Shown piece by piece: positions 6,175-6,323 of a stretch of DNA of 6,323 bases (the stretch's first letter is position 1; each line of letters begins with the position of its first letter). The notes below the pieces were generated by a model. It searched no databases and was not told the origin of the DNA. It was given only the letters and a program-made list of their open reading frames with translations. Origin of the DNA: Ktedonobacter sp. 13_1_20CM_4_53_11 (GTDB lineage: Bacteria; Chloroflexota; Ktedonobacteria; Ktedonobacterales; Ktedonobacteraceae); contig MNIY01000128.1 in NCBI GenBank assembly GCA_001919995.1, forward strand, positions 1 through 6,323, written 5' to 3'. Made by a program: the position numbers and the translations under genes.

Positions 6175-6323
6175 ATGGTTCAATACAGCAGGCTCGGGAA
6201 AATTTTCATTACGCTATTATCATTTTTGTTTTTATCATCCGCCCTGCCCGCAAGTCTTGCCTCGCAACGCATCCTACAGGTACTTATAGGTGGCTCTACC
6301 GCGTTGGAGCGCAGATCCATCAT
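6175..6323 (+). CDS. Putative exported protein, N-terminal fragment (runs off window)
   Basis: The frame is open from ATG 6175 to the right edge (49 full codons visible). Residues 1-24 look like a signal peptide: a short basic start (MVQYSRLGK), a hydrophobic core IFITLLSFLFLSS, and ALPASLA as a cleavage region. After that only ~25 residues are seen (QRILQVLIGGSTALERRS), which I do not recognise. GTG 6166 is an alternative start, and the frame has no stop back to ATG 6007, but the promoter at 6101-6129 lies inside that longer version. No strong ribosome binding site precedes 6175 (only GGGTG at 6164-6168). Existence is moderately supported by the signal-like segment plus the promoter; function is unknown. 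Confidence 0.45.
   Translation, partial: MVQYSRLGKIFITLLSFLFLSSALPASLASQRILQVLIGGSTALERRSI

Noticed and set aside
6184..6323. - strand open frame entering from the right edge
   Set aside because: It is about 45 codons, Asn/Lys-rich and featureless; the + strand frame over the same bases encodes a coherent signal-peptide-like segment.
1..6323. CRISPR array, tRNA, rRNA, transposase or defence genes
   Set aside because: No spaced repeat array, cloverleaf, rRNA gene stretch or such protein was seen anywhere in the window.

Overview
The window comes from a bacterial chromosome and carries housekeeping genes, all on the + strand: an rpsA-type ribosomal protein S1 gene (cut at the left edge), clpC (Hsp100 unfoldase), radA (DNA repair ATPase), and the first ~50 codons of a probable exported protein cut at the right edge. 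A four-domain S1 with a long acidic tail, a UVR-containing ClpC, a GTG start and Gram-positive-like Shine-Dalgarno and SigA promoter signals suggest a Gram-positive-type or Chloroflexota-like lineage. Ktedonobacteria is my best guess, made from protein style only and not from any search.

Layout. 1-1440 is rpsA, closed by an imperfect 23-bp stem that looks like its terminator (1470-1517). 1441-1954 is a 514-bp gap with no convincing protein gene. It is rich in signals: two SigA-type promoters with identical boxes (TTGACG-17-TATGAT, at 1534 and 1851), a 15/16-bp direct repeat containing a Shine-Dalgarno-like core, a large imperfect hairpin (1678-1776) pairing an anti-Shine-Dalgarno-like ACCTCCT with AGGAGGT, a degenerate tetranucleotide repeat, and two mutually exclusive hairpins just before clpC, one covering its ribosome binding site. 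clpC (1955-4489) is intact. Between clpC and radA lies a perfect 25-bp inverted repeat (4514-4571) ending 14 bp before the probable radA start. radA is 4586-5998. From 5999 to the right edge there is a good promoter (6101-6129) followed by an unfinished reading frame with a signal-peptide-like N-terminus.

How they work together: S1 (translation), ClpC (with ClpP, degradation of damaged proteins) and RadA (recombination intermediate processing) are general maintenance functions and do not form a dedicated pathway. clpC and radA share direction with a 96-bp gap and may be co-transcribed; rpsA looks separately transcribed. I see no novel multi-gene system. The unexplained content is non-coding: the clpC leader and the palindrome over the radA translation start. 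All RNA structures were paired by eye, without energy calculation.
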